DNA from: Berberis thunbergii | Taxonomy: Eukaryota > Streptophyta > Magnoliopsida > Ranunculales > Berberidaceae | Length of the DNA: 64,000 nucleotides | Assembly: GCA_003290165.1 (NCBI GenBank) | Contig: QNQO01005766.1 | Coordinates: 62,001-126,000, forward strand | Direction of reading: 5' to 3' | Part shown: positions 1-10,259 of the stretch, piece by piece | Layout of the letters: every line of letters starts with the position of its first letter | Numbering within the stretch: the stretch's first letter is position 1 | Translations under genes and position numbers: made by a program | Notes under the pieces: generated by a model | Database searches by the model: none | What the model was told of the DNA's origin: nothing | The model's input: only the letters and a program-made list of their open reading frames with translations

Positions 1-560
1 CTCTGGCAAGCCATCTTAATCAGGCGTCGATAGCGCTGACTAGACTCCACTTTCTAGGCTGTCGAAATCCGTTATTTGCGGACTAGGCTTCGAGCAGACC
101 AAAAGCCATCGTCGTCGGTCATCACCGACTAAAATTTGGTCGGGTTTGGTATCTATTGCCCATGTTTGGACAATGATCCCTGGCAAGTCGTCTTGATCAG
201 GCATTAGAGCACTGACTAAGATGTCATTGTCTAAACCGTTGACACCCGTCTAATTTAATGAACTTGGCATTAGAGCATACCAGAAGCTATCATCATAAGT
301 CGAAACTGACTAAGCTTTGGTTAAAATAAGATTTTGGGCGTGTAAGTCTGACTTGAGTTTCCTGACTTACTTAGCTCGCATATAAAATCCTGGGCATGTA
401 AGTCTGACTTGGGTGTTCGGACTTACTTAGCTTGCATGTAAAATCCTGGGTGTGTAAGTCTGACTTGAGTGTCCTAACTTACTTTGCTTGCATATAAAAT
501 TTTGGGTTTGTAAGTCCGACTTGGGTGTCCAGACTTATTTAACTCGCCTGGCATTCTAAT
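1..560. repeat. Satellite-like tandem array, left copy
   Basis: Two repeat types lie next to each other. Positions 1-300 hold a unit of about 177 bp: the motif GGCAAGCC/GGCAAGTCG recurs at 5 and 182 with similar sequence between. Positions 341-560 hold four copies of a 56-bp unit containing TGTAAGTCTGACTTG, starting at 341, 397, 453 and 509. The reverse complement of the same repeats lies at 61745-62940. Tandem repeats of this kind are known from the 3' untranslated region of Tat/Ogre Ty3/gypsy retrotransposons; linking these to the gypsy remnant at 1.7-5.5 kb is inference. Confidence 0.85.
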
Positions 561-1034
561 TTTCGCGTTAGATCGATTTATCGAACTAATAATAGATTGA
601 TCGACTTTAATGAACAACAGTGGAATAATAGTGTAGCTGATACCTTGGGTTTAATGATAACACTCTGTAGGCACGCTCCTTATTCTATGGGCACTCAGGG
701 CCTTTGTTGTTTGTTCCTTTGTTTGTGCTAAGCCGAATCTGATAGGGCATAAATTTGGGTCCACTTGTCAACGACCCCAATTAGAAAAAATCTTTATGGA
801 TCAGCGTGCTCGCGATACAACGCATTCTGCGAGACGGTTTAGTATCGATTACTCCCCCCAATTAATGGGGCTGCTTGCAGGGTCATTAATTCAAAAGATG
901 TGGACTTGTACAGTTGCAATTAAAACCGTCGTTTTCCTGTACGACATTTAATGCTGAAGTAACTGTTTGTTGACACCTTTTTGTGAACCATTTCACCTAT
1001 ATATGGGCTAGCTATTCTTCGTTCAAGCACTGCA
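561..1034. other. Array-flanking segment with a TATA-like motif
   Basis: Positions 575-650 resemble the reverse complement of about 61660-61735, so the array and its border were duplicated together. The rest, to 1034, has no recognised gene. CTATATATGGG near 997-1007 followed by an ATG at 1035 has promoter-like spacing on the plus strand, but nothing else supports a promoter. Confidence 0.4.
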
Positions 1035-1448
1035 ATGAGAATAGTAGAGCATGTTAATCAAATGCATCTTACCAGAGAGTTTGCTTTGGGTTTTCCAAAG
1101 GCTGGAGGAAGATTTCATTCTCTGGAGTCTTCAAATATTTTGACATTTGCGCCGATGAGTCTTGATAAGACTTGCTATTATGTGGTGCCCCCTGATCTGG
1201 GTGGGCATCTGATTGATCTCATGAGATCTTGTAATATCTCTTTATATTTTGTAGAAGAAGTACGAATTGTTACTCAGGGGACATGTCTGTCTTCCATTTT
1301 TTGTGGCTCCCGAGTTCCCATTCGCCACTGCTGTGGACATTTTACTTTAACGTCCTTTTCTTCTGGAGGCGGATTAGCAGATCAGAGTCTCTACCTTTAT
1401 TTTAGCAGATGGATGTTTGCATCAGACTTAATTACTTGTAGTGTATAA
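1035..1448 (+). CDS. Unrecognised ORF, 137 aa
   Basis: An open frame of 137 codons starting MRIVEHVNQMHL, about 30 bp downstream of a TATA-like sequence. I do not recognise the protein: no signal peptide, membrane segment or catalytic motif stands out. It lies opposite in strand to the neighbouring gypsy gag and protease, so it could be an antisense ORF of the kind described for Tat-lineage elements, or a chance frame. Coding status is unproven. Confidence 0.25.
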   Translation: MRIVEHVNQMHLTREFALGFPKAGGRFHSLESSNILTFAPMSLDKTCYYVVPPDLGGHLIDLMRSCNISLYFVEEVRIVTQGTCLSSIFCGSRVPIRHCCGHFTLTSFSSGGGLADQSLYLYFSRWMFASDLITCSV

Positions 1449-1714
1449 ACTAATGCACTAGATGGTCAACAAGCTTTGTAATAACTCTCATTGCAATCAA
1501 TAACATTTATTTTATTTCTGGAATGTGTCTTGTACGAACAACTCTTCTAAATTGAAATGAACAACAGAAAACAAGAAATGAAATCAAAGTAACAAATAAT
1601 TCAACTCCGAGTGGAGACTGGGCTAATCCGGCCTTGAAGGAGGCACAAATGGTCCTGGCTCGGATTGCGTGGTCCCTTTAGCGAAGCTTTTTTTTTAAAA
1701 AGCTAACGAAGTTA

Positions 1715-3212
1715 CTAAATAGTGGACTTCGTGTTGGCGGGCAGTTCCTTGCTGATTAACAACTCTTGGAGTTGGTGCCCGTTTGTTGAAGTATTATTAC
1801 TTAGCTCTTTATTAGTCTGGATTGCATTGCTAGCTTTGACTTCTGACTCTTCGCATAGTTGTGCTTTGGCTATCTGGGCTCCTTCGCTCTCATAGAGTGA
1901 TTCACCTCTTTTATCTAGGCCTGATGCCTGACATGTCAATTATGTGGGCCCGAGCTGTAACTGGCAATAATTCAGCTGATTTAAGACCACATAATGGCAG
2001 TTTCTTGTTGCTGGTTGACCTCCTCGGATAATCCCTTGGGCATGGCTGGCTGTATATTTTATGCATTGGTGCAGGGTGAATATCACTGCTTCCATATGAT
2101 GAAGCCACAACCTTCCCAGAATAATGTTGTAGGAGAACGGGGCATCACCTACCATAAACTCTTGGACAAGGTATTTTCGTAATTGTGGCTCTCCTGCCAC
2201 CACCATTAGATTGATCTTCCCGATGGGGTAGCATTTCTCTCCGCTGAATCCAACCATAGGGTGGGTGGCGGGCATTAGGTTTTTCTCCCAGTGTTCTAAA
2301 AATCGCTAGGCGCTGGGCGGGCGGCGGGCAGGTGCCTAGGCGGCGCCTAGGCGGTCTTAGGTTTTGTATTATAACTTTAATAATTTACAAAAGTTAAGCA
2401 TAATACCTTATCAATTACATCCAATTTAATGCCAATATACATATGCAAAATTTAAAAACATGAAAAATTAACAATCATGAACAAAATTTATTAAAAGTCA
2501 AATAACTGAAGTTGGTCATGATGGGTACTTTATATAAATTTGAATTTGTGTGCACTTTTATTTTTCTTCAAATTGCATGAATAACCTCAATTATGCTTGA
2601 TGAAATCTACATCAGTAAAATTGGTACCGGCAGATCCTTTAAGAATTCCATTAAGTAATCATCCTTTGCTACATTTAGACATATACTGAATAAAAAATAA
2701 TTAAATAGTTTATTTCTAAAAAATAGGAAAGAAAAATAAAATAAGAACACAATCAGCCTTATTAAAAAATAAAAAAAATAAAAAAATAAAAAATAAAAAT
2801 AAAAATCGTCCTGACCGCCTAGAGTCCGCCTAGGCTGCCCAGACCCCGCCTAGATCCCGCCCAGACCCGCCTAGCCCCGACCGCCTAGACCCCGCCTAGA
2901 GTCTGCCTAGGCCGTCTAGACCCGCCTAGGCCGCCCAGACCCCGCCCAGCCATTAATCTGGGCGATTTTCCACCTTCTAGCGCCTAGGTCGATTTTTAGA
3001 ACACTGTTTTTCCTGTAATTGCATGTTTCAAATGCACTGAGGAACGAGACATTAAGTAAGCTTCTAGTGTTCACCAAAGCTTTTTTTACCTCCCATTTAG
3101 CGATAAGGACGGAGATGAGCATGGCGTCATTGTGAAGAGAATGTACCCCCTGGAGATCCCTCTCCGTAAATGTCAGTGACGAAATCAGGCTGTGAACTCG
3201 CACGTGCTGCAC
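1715..3212 (-). pseudogene. Ty3/gypsy aspartic protease, degenerate and split
   Basis: Minus-strand remnant of a retrotransposon protease that would process the Gag-Pol polyprotein. The first half (3212 to about 3008) reads DLQGVHSLHNDAM then LVNTRSLLNV, where active family members have LVDTGSS: the catalytic DTG is now NTR. The second half (2275 to about 1950) has GFSGEKCYPIGKI and YNIILGRLWL, matching the usual flap-to-C-terminal motif YNxILGRPWL. The halves are separated by a hAT-type MITE at 2290-3006. No reverse transcriptase, RNase H or integrase follows downstream towards 1500, so the element is deleted or non-autonomous. Assignment to the Tat/Athila side of Ty3/gypsy rests on motif style only. 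Confidence 0.75.
2290..3006. mobile_element. hAT-type non-autonomous element (717 bp)
   Basis: Perfect 17-bp terminal inverted repeats, CAGTGTTCTAAAAATCG at 2290 and its reverse complement ending at 3006. CAGTGTTCTAAAA-type ends are typical of plant hAT MITEs. The subterminal regions are dense in repeats of CGCCTAGGCGG and CCGCCTAGA, probably transposase-binding arrays; the centre is AT-rich and non-coding. The flanking 8 bp (TTTTCTCC and TTTTTCCT) are similar but not identical, so the target duplication has decayed. It interrupts the gypsy protease frame. Confidence 0.85.
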
Positions 3213-3279
3213 TTATCGGTTCTCATACTAAGTTGGTGTTCGCATCTTAGTCAGTGTCCTCTTGCGGAGCCTGTTTGGT

Positions 3280-4737
3280 TGCTCTCCTTTAAGACTGATC
3301 CCGTGGAGGACGTAAATGATGTCATGAACTTCCTTTTCGAACTCCTTGACAGTGTCCACTCTTTCCTTTGCTAGGCTCTACCTTCTGTCTGAGCCTAAGA
3401 ACTCCTTGAGCTTGCCTTTCCTGATCCAATACTCAACTTTTCCGCTGAGGTTTCTGCAATCGTCAGTATCATGTTCGCCTTCCTTACGGTAGGCCCAATA
3501 TCTGTTGTTGTTGCACCGAGCAGGGTCTCCTCACTACTTAGGTAGCCACTTTAGCTCTTTCCAATCCTAGATGGAATCAAGGATGTTAGACAGAATGGTA
3601 TTGAGAGAGGTCACAGACCTAGACCCGACATAATTCGAAGCCTTGTCCTGCTTGGGGCGGCTCGAGTTGATCTTGCTGTTAGTGTGCTTCCTATTGTTAC
3701 TGTCATCGTTGTCTTTCTTCTTCTATTCTTTCTTATCCTTTGGAACATAGGGTTTTTTCTCTGACTCTGCCTCTCTATTGGCGGCCAACATTTCGTCCAG
3801 AGTGATGTATCTCTGGGCATCTATGAGCAAGTCTGTCATATTGGTTGGGGGGTCTAGGGTCAGGAAGTCATAGAACTTACCTCTTCTCAGACCTAAAGTG
3901 AAAGATGTGATGGCGGTGTCATCACTACAGTCGTCAATGAGGGTCAACTCATCATTAAAACGAGTTACGTACTCCCTCAAGGTCTCGTTTAGGGTCAGCA
4001 AATAATGTGGGCTCCTCCTGAGCCGTTGGCTACCGACGAAGCGTGTAAGGAACGCCAATGCCAACGTCTAGAATGAATCGATGGATTTTGGATGAAGGTT
4101 ATGGAACCACGTCAGTGCTGACGTCTTCAGCCTTGCAGGGAATGATCGACACATTGTCACATCAGACCCTTCCTTGAGCGTCATAACATGCTGAAAGTGG
4201 CGCAGGTGATCGGATGGGTCTCATGTCCCATTATAAAATTCCAACTTCAGTGGGGTGCATTTCTTTGGCAGCGGTTCGTACATGATACGGTCCATGAATG
4301 GAGGAACCGTGAGATTAAACAACACATATGGGTTTGTGGCCCTGCTGCGAATGGGGTTGTACGAAACGTGCCTGTCAGCTCTAGACACTTGGGTCTTTAT
4401 TGGTCGCGCCTCAGCCTCTTGTCCATTGAGAAGTTGTTGGGGCAGCGCGACTCTTCTGAACACGCTCTCTGGAGCTTTTCAGAGACCGGGCCCTTCGTTG
4501 CTCACAGTTTCCCTCCGCAAGTGGATGATTCTGTTGTTTGAGAACCTCTAGCATTTCTGCGATTTGCTGCATCTGTGTGGAAAGTAGGTCCACCCTCGGG
4601 TCTGCTGCAGCAGCCACCGACGCGGGGGTCTGAGGAGGTTCCTCCCTTGGCGGTGGTGGAATGGGCGGCACTCTGCCGGTTTGAGCGTTCGAAGGCTCAG
4701 CAACATCTCCATTGTTGCGAGACCTTGTTGTCACCAT
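3280..4737 (-). pseudogene. Ty3/gypsy gag, frame-broken
   Basis: Minus-strand structural (capsid) gene of the left gypsy remnant. It starts at 4737 with MVTTRSRNNGD, 70 bp inside the primer site. A proline-rich N-terminus and a coiled stretch follow. Positions 4064-3723 hold the conserved capsid core with LREYVTRFNDEL, DDTAITSFTLGLRRGKF and DAQRYITLDEML, typical of plant gypsy gag. About 3530-3400 reads RKEGEHDTDDCR and WIRKGKLKEFL, the usual segment between gag and protease. The reading frame shifts several times, so no full-length Gag can be made. Confidence 0.85.
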
Positions 4738-4803
4738 CTTGTTGACTCTCTGGAAAAGGTGGTACTACTATTCTTCTGAGGAATTCTGTCGTTTCCCATG
4801 GAC

Positions 4804-4813
4804 GGCGCCAAAC
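4804..4813 (-). other. Primer-binding site of the left gypsy element
   Basis: Read on the minus strand, TTTGGCGCCGTCC directly follows the CA end of the LTR. TGGCGCC-type sites are common in plant Ty3/gypsy elements. It fixes the element's orientation and the inner LTR edge at 4814. Confidence 0.75.
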
Positions 4814-5498
4814 TGATGTAGTTGATTCTTGCTCTCTTGCTCTACTGCTTATCTGGACATGCACAGGTAGAAAACGTGAGCCAAGAATCACTATGTGGTG
4901 GCCAATGACACACCAATGCTTAAGTTAGATAAGGCTTAGGAGAGACTTAAAACTATAAACTTGGATTATATTGCGTACCTTTAGTTCATCGAATTTATCT
5001 CCCTTGTATAGAATGAGAGTCTTTGTTCGGCTAGGTCTTTGGTGACGTAGTTTAGAAAAAGAGATTTTATTGTAGAGATCATTTCCTAATTGTGAGCTAT
5101 CCATGTTGGATAGTTTCCCTACATGATTCGTGCTCCAAGATCTGCAGGAGGGGTTTCCCTTTCTAAGTGTTGTCCATGCAAGAAAGTTTTCTTGCTCGAC
5201 TTATACTCTAATATATGTTTTCTAGTCGGATCTAATGTGTTGTTGGTCTGCTTGTCTTGGGTAAATCTCTCAGATACTTGCCTCAGAAGCCTTACGAGTA
5301 TTGGGCCTTATCGCGTGTTGTGTGGGCTTAATGGCTCATTGCAACTCGAATATGATTGTCTGGGTCCGGCCAATAATGGGACTAGTATTGTTTGGGCCTC
5401 GTTGGATAGAGCATGCAATTGAGTCTGTTTCGTTTTGCTGACGAGATTATCATGACCCGTGTACAGTGCTGATCAGAGGATGGGTTGATGTATCATCA
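4814..5498 (-). repeat. 5' LTR of the left gypsy element (685 bp)
   Basis: On the minus strand the segment begins TGATGATACATCA at 5498 and ends CTACATCA at 4814, immediately before the primer site and gag. The outer ~310 bp are clearly similar to 61377-61680 read on the plus strand, e.g. GTATCTGAGAGATTTACCCA versus GTATCTAGAGGATTCACCCA. A matching 3' LTR is not identified inside the window. Confidence 0.7.
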
Positions 5499-5751
5499 AT
5501 GACAATTACATTTTAAATTGAGCTCAATTTATAGTTTTTGTTCAAGATCTATTAGTTAATCTTGTGTCCTGATGTAACCTTAATATAGTATATAGTTGAT
5601 GATTGTATAGATGATCATATAAAGTGGATAATTTGATAACTTCACTAAGATGAATCCTACAACATGTCTTTATGATTGATGTTTTCTATGCAATCCATAC
5701 AACATTTAGTTTGTATTGTATGTTTAGTTTTCTATTTCATGCTTTTTTTTT
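5499..5751. other. AT-rich spacer, no gene seen
   Basis: Between the LTR and the hAT-like element I see no coding or repeat signature. Confidence 0.5.
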
Positions 5752-5759
5752 GTTAAAAC

Positions 5760-6781
5760 TTGGGGTGGGCATCCCATCCCGATTTTTTTGGGTCTTAATG
5801 AGATTGAATAATTCTATTCCGATCCCGTCCCGTCCCGATCTAGAATGGGATGAGATGGGATGGGATGAAAATTTTCAATCCCGCCAATCCCGTCCCGAGC
5901 TAATTTTTCATATTTATTATTAATATTTTTATTTATTTATTTTAAGATTGCAATATTTGGATGCCCATATAAAGCCTTTTGAGATTCTGCTAAAGAATAA
6001 GCAATTGCAAAAGTTCCATTGGCTGGAAGTTGCACATCTGTTGCACGGATGTGATTAAAATCAACCAGCTCTGCAAACCCATATTTGGCCATCACAGAGA
6101 TTGCTCGCAAAATAATACAATTTCCCTCACAAAATAATAAACTTTTTTCCAATGACACTGAACTTACTAGCATACACTACTTTTTCTACTTCAACAATAG
6201 ACGCGTATGAGTCTGATTATGCAATTCAAGATAGCAAACCTGATCCATCCCACCAAATTGTGTCCTAATGTGGTGTTCGCATTCATAGGTAAGCTAGGCA
6301 ATCTCTTTCTGCAGAATTAAGTACAGATCAATAATATACAACATTAGAGTTCATTGGTACGTGAACATCAATGAAATATCAATAGATGGAGGTTCTTCAT
6401 GGTATGAGTTTGATTTGTTTGTATAACTGATACCACTTGTAAGTTGTTCATTGTCATTATAACTATAAAATAAGAAAACAATCATACTAGTAAGAGGCTA
6501 ACAACAACGTGAGTAATAAGATGACTGTCAATTTTTTTCATTAAGACCCAAATTAAATAATCAAACTCATGCATTTAGTCAGTAAATTGCAGATTGATTA
6601 AAGAAAATGAAATGCATATAATCAGAGCACATTGATCCCGTCCCATCCCTTCCCGAACCCGTTTGGGATGGGACGAGGTCGGGACGAGATTTTTCCAATC
6701 CCGTCCCGTCCTGATCCCGTAAGAATGGGATGGAATAGGGATGGGTTCATCTTGTCCCATCCCGTCCCGTGCCCACCCCTA
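5760..6781. mobile_element. hAT-like element carrying galactokinase exons
   Basis: The ends are inverted repeats: TTGGGGTGGGCATCCC at 5760 against TAGGGGTGGGCACGGG read from 6781. They are flanked by near-identical 8-bp duplications, GTTAAAAC (5752-5759) and GTTAAAAT (6782-6789), as expected for hAT. Subterminal regions are packed with CCCGTCCCG/GGGATGGGA repeats. There is no transposase, so it is non-autonomous. The interior holds two minus-strand galactokinase exons (see next entry). Confidence 0.85.
5973..6308 (-). pseudogene. Captured galactokinase fragment (two exons)
   Basis: Read on the minus strand, exon A (6308-6240, 69 bp, AG before it and GT after it) encodes KEIA*LTYECEHHIRTQ then FGGMDQ. 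Exon B (about 6104-5973, 132 bp) encodes [29 protein letters not shown] and SLAESQKA. Plant galactokinase (GHMP kinase family, phosphorylates galactose) has these segments contiguously, with the GGMDQAISVMAK junction across the intron. Exon A has an in-frame TAG and the acceptor of exon B is damaged, so it is not functional. The intron is retained, so the capture was at the DNA level rather than from mRNA. Confidence 0.85.
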
Positions 6782-6789
6782 GTTAAAAT

Positions 6790-7170
6790 TATTTCATGCT
6801 GTTACTTTTATGTGTATACCAGAATACTGCATATTCTTCTTTTCATGGTATTTAATCTATACATGTCTGATTCTTCCTCTCATGGTCTACAATCTTTCTT
6901 ACTGATCCTAATCATCAATTGTATGGAAAATCTACAAGGGCACAAGGTTGGATGTTTGCTTCTTGAATAGAAGACAGAAACATTTAGTTGCAATGTAGGA
7001 TAAGAAAAAAACATTCTTTCCTTGTTGGTTACCAGGTAGGCCCTTATCTGCGAGATGGGGAGCGATTTGACTCTATAAATAGTCATTGCTTTGTTGAGCG
7101 ACTCAAGGAACCAAATATGCAAGCTTGCTCAGTTACCAATACAAAAAATGGAAATATATAGAAAACAAAA
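6790..7170. other. Non-coding spacer
   Basis: Ordinary AT-rich sequence; no gene, tandem repeat or inverted repeat recognised. Confidence 0.5.
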
Positions 7171-7316
7171 ATTCTAGCCAATCTTGTTTGTTGGTTTTTC
7201 TTGGTATTGTTTGGACTTTTTTACAATTTTGCCCCTTATATAAATAATATTTTAAAGAGGAAGGACAAAAGTGTAAAAACACCAAAACAAAGCCACCAAA
7301 AAAGGCTGGCTAGAAT
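7171..7316. mobile_element. Small MITE with ATTCTAGCCA ends
   Basis: A 146-bp foldback: ATTCTAGCCA at 7171 pairs with TGGCTAGAAT ending at 7316, and internal sequence is also roughly complementary (TTTTGCCCC against AAAAGTGTAAAA regions). It belongs to the same family as 59353-59519. No target duplication is obvious here. Confidence 0.65.
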
Positions 7317-7530
7317 TAATTCATTCAGCAGTTTTTAGTAGGGGCTTACTTGGCTCAATTCATTGGAAATGAATGAATGCTTTGGAACCGAGGAGAGCTT
7401 CTGCTCCTTGATCAACTAAAGATTTGTGCCCTTCTACTACTAATAGGATCTGACAAGTTTAGTTGCATATGTTGATTTATATTATGATTTAGAATTTCCT
7501 CGCCATTTAGAATTTTCCATATTGTGATAC

Positions 7531-7699
7531 CAAAAATTTTAGGTGGCCTGGGAAACCAGCCTTGGGGGGGGGGGGGTGGAATACAATTTTGCCCCCCTTT
7601 TTAAACACTCTCCAAAAAGGTGTTTAAAGAAGGGGGGAGGGCAAAAATGTATTTTCGCCCCCCAGGCGGGGAAACCACCCAAACCCTCTAGAAGTGTTG
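7531..7699. mobile_element. Mutator-like MITE, 9-bp TSD
   Basis: 169 bp flanked by a perfect 9-bp duplication TTGTGATAC (7522-7530 and 7700-7708), the Mutator hallmark. Arms are roughly complementary: CCTGGGAAACCAGCC near the left, GGCGGGGAAACCACCC near the right, with a G-run of about 13 and an internal foldback around GCCCCCC. It is non-coding. Confidence 0.75.
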
Positions 7700-7708
7700 T
7701 TGTGATAC

Positions 7709-7990
7709 ATACTGTTATGGAGGGCCTTGAATTGTTTGACAAAACTTGTTATGGGAGTTGTGTGTATATAATAGGAAACAAAAATTCACAGTAATACTTA
7801 CTCTCAGCCACATGCTAAATTTGTCTCTCAACCACCTGCTACATCTGAGTTTAATCCAACTGCTACATCCGAGAAGTATTAGACAGTGAATACAGTTGGA
7901 ATGTAATTTAAACTTATTCAAGATAATAATATGTTAGTTGCTAATTGTGAATGAAGTATAACGAATATCAACTTACTTGTCTTAGATGAG
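7709..7990. other. Spacer, no gene seen
   Basis: AT-rich, with a short inverted phrase CTACATC(T/C)GAG repeated at about 7838 and 7862. No coding signature. Confidence 0.4.
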
Positions 7991-7994
7991 CAAG

Positions 7995-9330
7995 GGCTAT
8001 TAAAAGAATTTCATATGAGAGCACATGATGTTTGGTCACTTCCTAGAAGCACAAAAGTAACGATTCCATTTAATACTGAGCATCAACCTATTGGAGATGC
8101 AGTTGGTCTCTTAGGAAGTTTTTTTTAGGAGAATTGGGATCTGATTTTAAGGCCTGGATACAACTCTTGGAAGGATGTGCCAAAAAGTTACAAGAATAAC
8201 AGTACTACTATTATACATGTATGGCTTAATGCGTGCTTGTCACTTACCTTATATTTAAGATTATTGATAATGATTTGAATACTAATGACTATTAATTTTG
8301 AAGGATAAACTACATGTGGAATATCCAATGGGAGAACATTATATCGGGCAAAACATTGGGAAGAAATGAAAGGACAAAAGGCATAAATTGTTCCATTAAT
8401 TTTATGATCATACACTGTCCAGAGACGCTAATATTGCAAAACACCCTAAAGACATTGATCGTAATGATTTGACACATTTATTGACTAACGCTTGGATGAA
8501 TGGACAAAGATAATACAAAATACTTACATGATTCAATTAAATAACTAGAAAAATGCTAACAGATATGTCTTTATCTATGCATTGATAGGAAAAATGCAAA
8601 AAGAATATTGAAATTTAGAAGAAGCAAACTAATCCACACACTGGAGGATCAAAAGGCAATTCCAGGTTAAAGGCTGAGATTGTTAATATTTTACAACTCT
8701 ACCACATGTTAGGTTGTCATTTTCAGCTATACTATTTAAAGTTATATGACTTTATAACATTGATGTAGGAATATGAACATGGGAGACCTGTGAGTAGGGG
8801 GGAGGTGTATATTGCAACATACAAAAAAGAGGAGTCTTATGTATCTGATGAAGCCATGCAAATAAGTGTAAGTATTTAACTACTTTCATTCGATTGAACT
8901 ACATTAATTAATGTTTTGATAAATTTTGAATTCAAAGTTTGATGGCTTGCCTCATTTATGTAGGAGAAAATTTTAGAGATTGAGAATGAAAATTTCACAT
9001 CACGATCCATTTCACAACAAAATTCACTTGCTAAGGTGTTAGGAAAAGAGCATTCAGGCCGAGTTCGAGATTTGAGATTCGGGCCATGTCCATCTCAAGT
9101 CTTTGGCAGCATCACTAGTACGATGATGTCCTCACAGCCAACGCAAAACAATGATCCTCAATTGCAACGGAGAGTTCACCAGCTGGAGTCACAGTTAGAG
9201 ACAGAGACATTAAAGAGGTAGGGATTTGATGGAGCATTCACATACATTTCTTAGAAGTTGGATGGAAATGTGCATGTTGAGTTTGCAAGCCAATTCACTA
9301 CATCCGTATGTTTATTTGCTTTTACATTAT

Positions 9331-9415
<85 letters not shown>

Positions 9416-9600
9416 TGATATTGATTACTTACTATATATATAAATCAATTAATTATTGTAATTTGGTTCAAGTTTAGAGTAATATTGTTAACACATCATT
9501 TTCAAGCATAAGACAAAGGAAGTGGGCAAGCTTCACCAACAACTGCAAGACCCTCATCATCTAGTCAAAATAATAATGAGGATCTTCATTGGCTCCGCAC
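7995..9600 (+). pseudogene. CACTA (En/Spm) accessory transposase remnant
   Basis: Scattered but ordered segments of a plant Ptta/En/Spm-family protein: near 8088 QPIGDAVGLLGSF; near 8770 EYEHGRPVSRGEVYIATYKK and SYVSDEAMQIS; near 9025 SLAKVLGKEHSGRVRDL and FGPCPSQVFG; near 9130-9221 a coiled stretch RVHQLESQLETETLKR; near 9550 SSSSQNNNEDLHWL. A GTAAGT donor at 8870 and a TGTAG acceptor at about 8962 mark an intron. Frameshifts and stops break the frame, and an AT microsatellite sits in a second intron. It lies upstream of CACTA-type terminal sequence at 10259, so it is the body of a 5'-truncated CACTA element. Confidence 0.75.
9335..9412. repeat. (AT)39 microsatellite
   Basis: Uninterrupted AT dinucleotide run of 78 bp inside the CACTA remnant. 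Confidence 0.98.
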
Positions 9601-9839
9601 TCCATAGCATTGTCTACTAGTTTCATTAAAAAACGTGGTACAAGTTTAGTTGTAGTAAATTTGACTTTGACTATCAAACTTCAAGAAATTATACATGTAC
9701 AAGTTTAGATATTTTATAAATTTGATGACAATATAGTTGAAGTAAAGTTTTCTTGAATGATTTCAACATAAAATAGTTGTGTAAAACTGTGGGTTGTTTA
9801 CAGATTGTTTACAGGTTGAAAAATGTGATTACGGCTTAA

Positions 9840-10259
9840 AAATGTGGGTATATATGCATAATAAAATTGTCATGATAATAATCATAGTCATTAGCGGTTG
9901 TAACTATCGCTAAAAGGATTACCACATGGGATTTAACGGCAGTTATAAACCGTCGCAGAGTGCCCAAGGGCTTTAATGGCGGTTGAGAACCATCGCTAGC
10001 CGACGACTTGCAGTATGCTATCAAATTTCGTCATTGTCCCATATGTTCAAGCCGTCGCTATATGGTATTCAACAATGGTTTTACCAGCGGTTTCTAACAA
10101 TCGTCGCTTATATGTTATTTAGCGACAGTTATGCCAGCGGTTGCTGAAAATTGCCATTGAATGCCCTAGTGACACCTTTATTAGCGGTGGTTGGCCAACC
10201 ATTGTTGTATTATTTAGTGACTGTTATAACCGTCGCTAAAATACAGTTTTCTAGTAGTG
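9840..10259. mobile_element. CACTA element 3' terminus with subterminal repeats
   Basis: Ends in GTTTTCTAGTAGTG at 10259, the reverse complement of CACTACTAGAAAAC, a standard plant CACTA terminus. The preceding ~400 bp repeat the motif AGCGACGGTTNTNACCGTCGC in both orientations (for example TAACCGTCGCTAAAA at about 10228), the usual subterminal transposase-binding array. I could not find the matching 5' terminus. Confidence 0.85.

Noticed and set aside
1..560. Tandem array as a CRISPR array
   Set aside because: Units are contiguous with no unique spacers, and the organism is a plant.
9226..9477. ORF with an YIYIYI run
   Set aside because: It is only translation of the (AT)n microsatellite.
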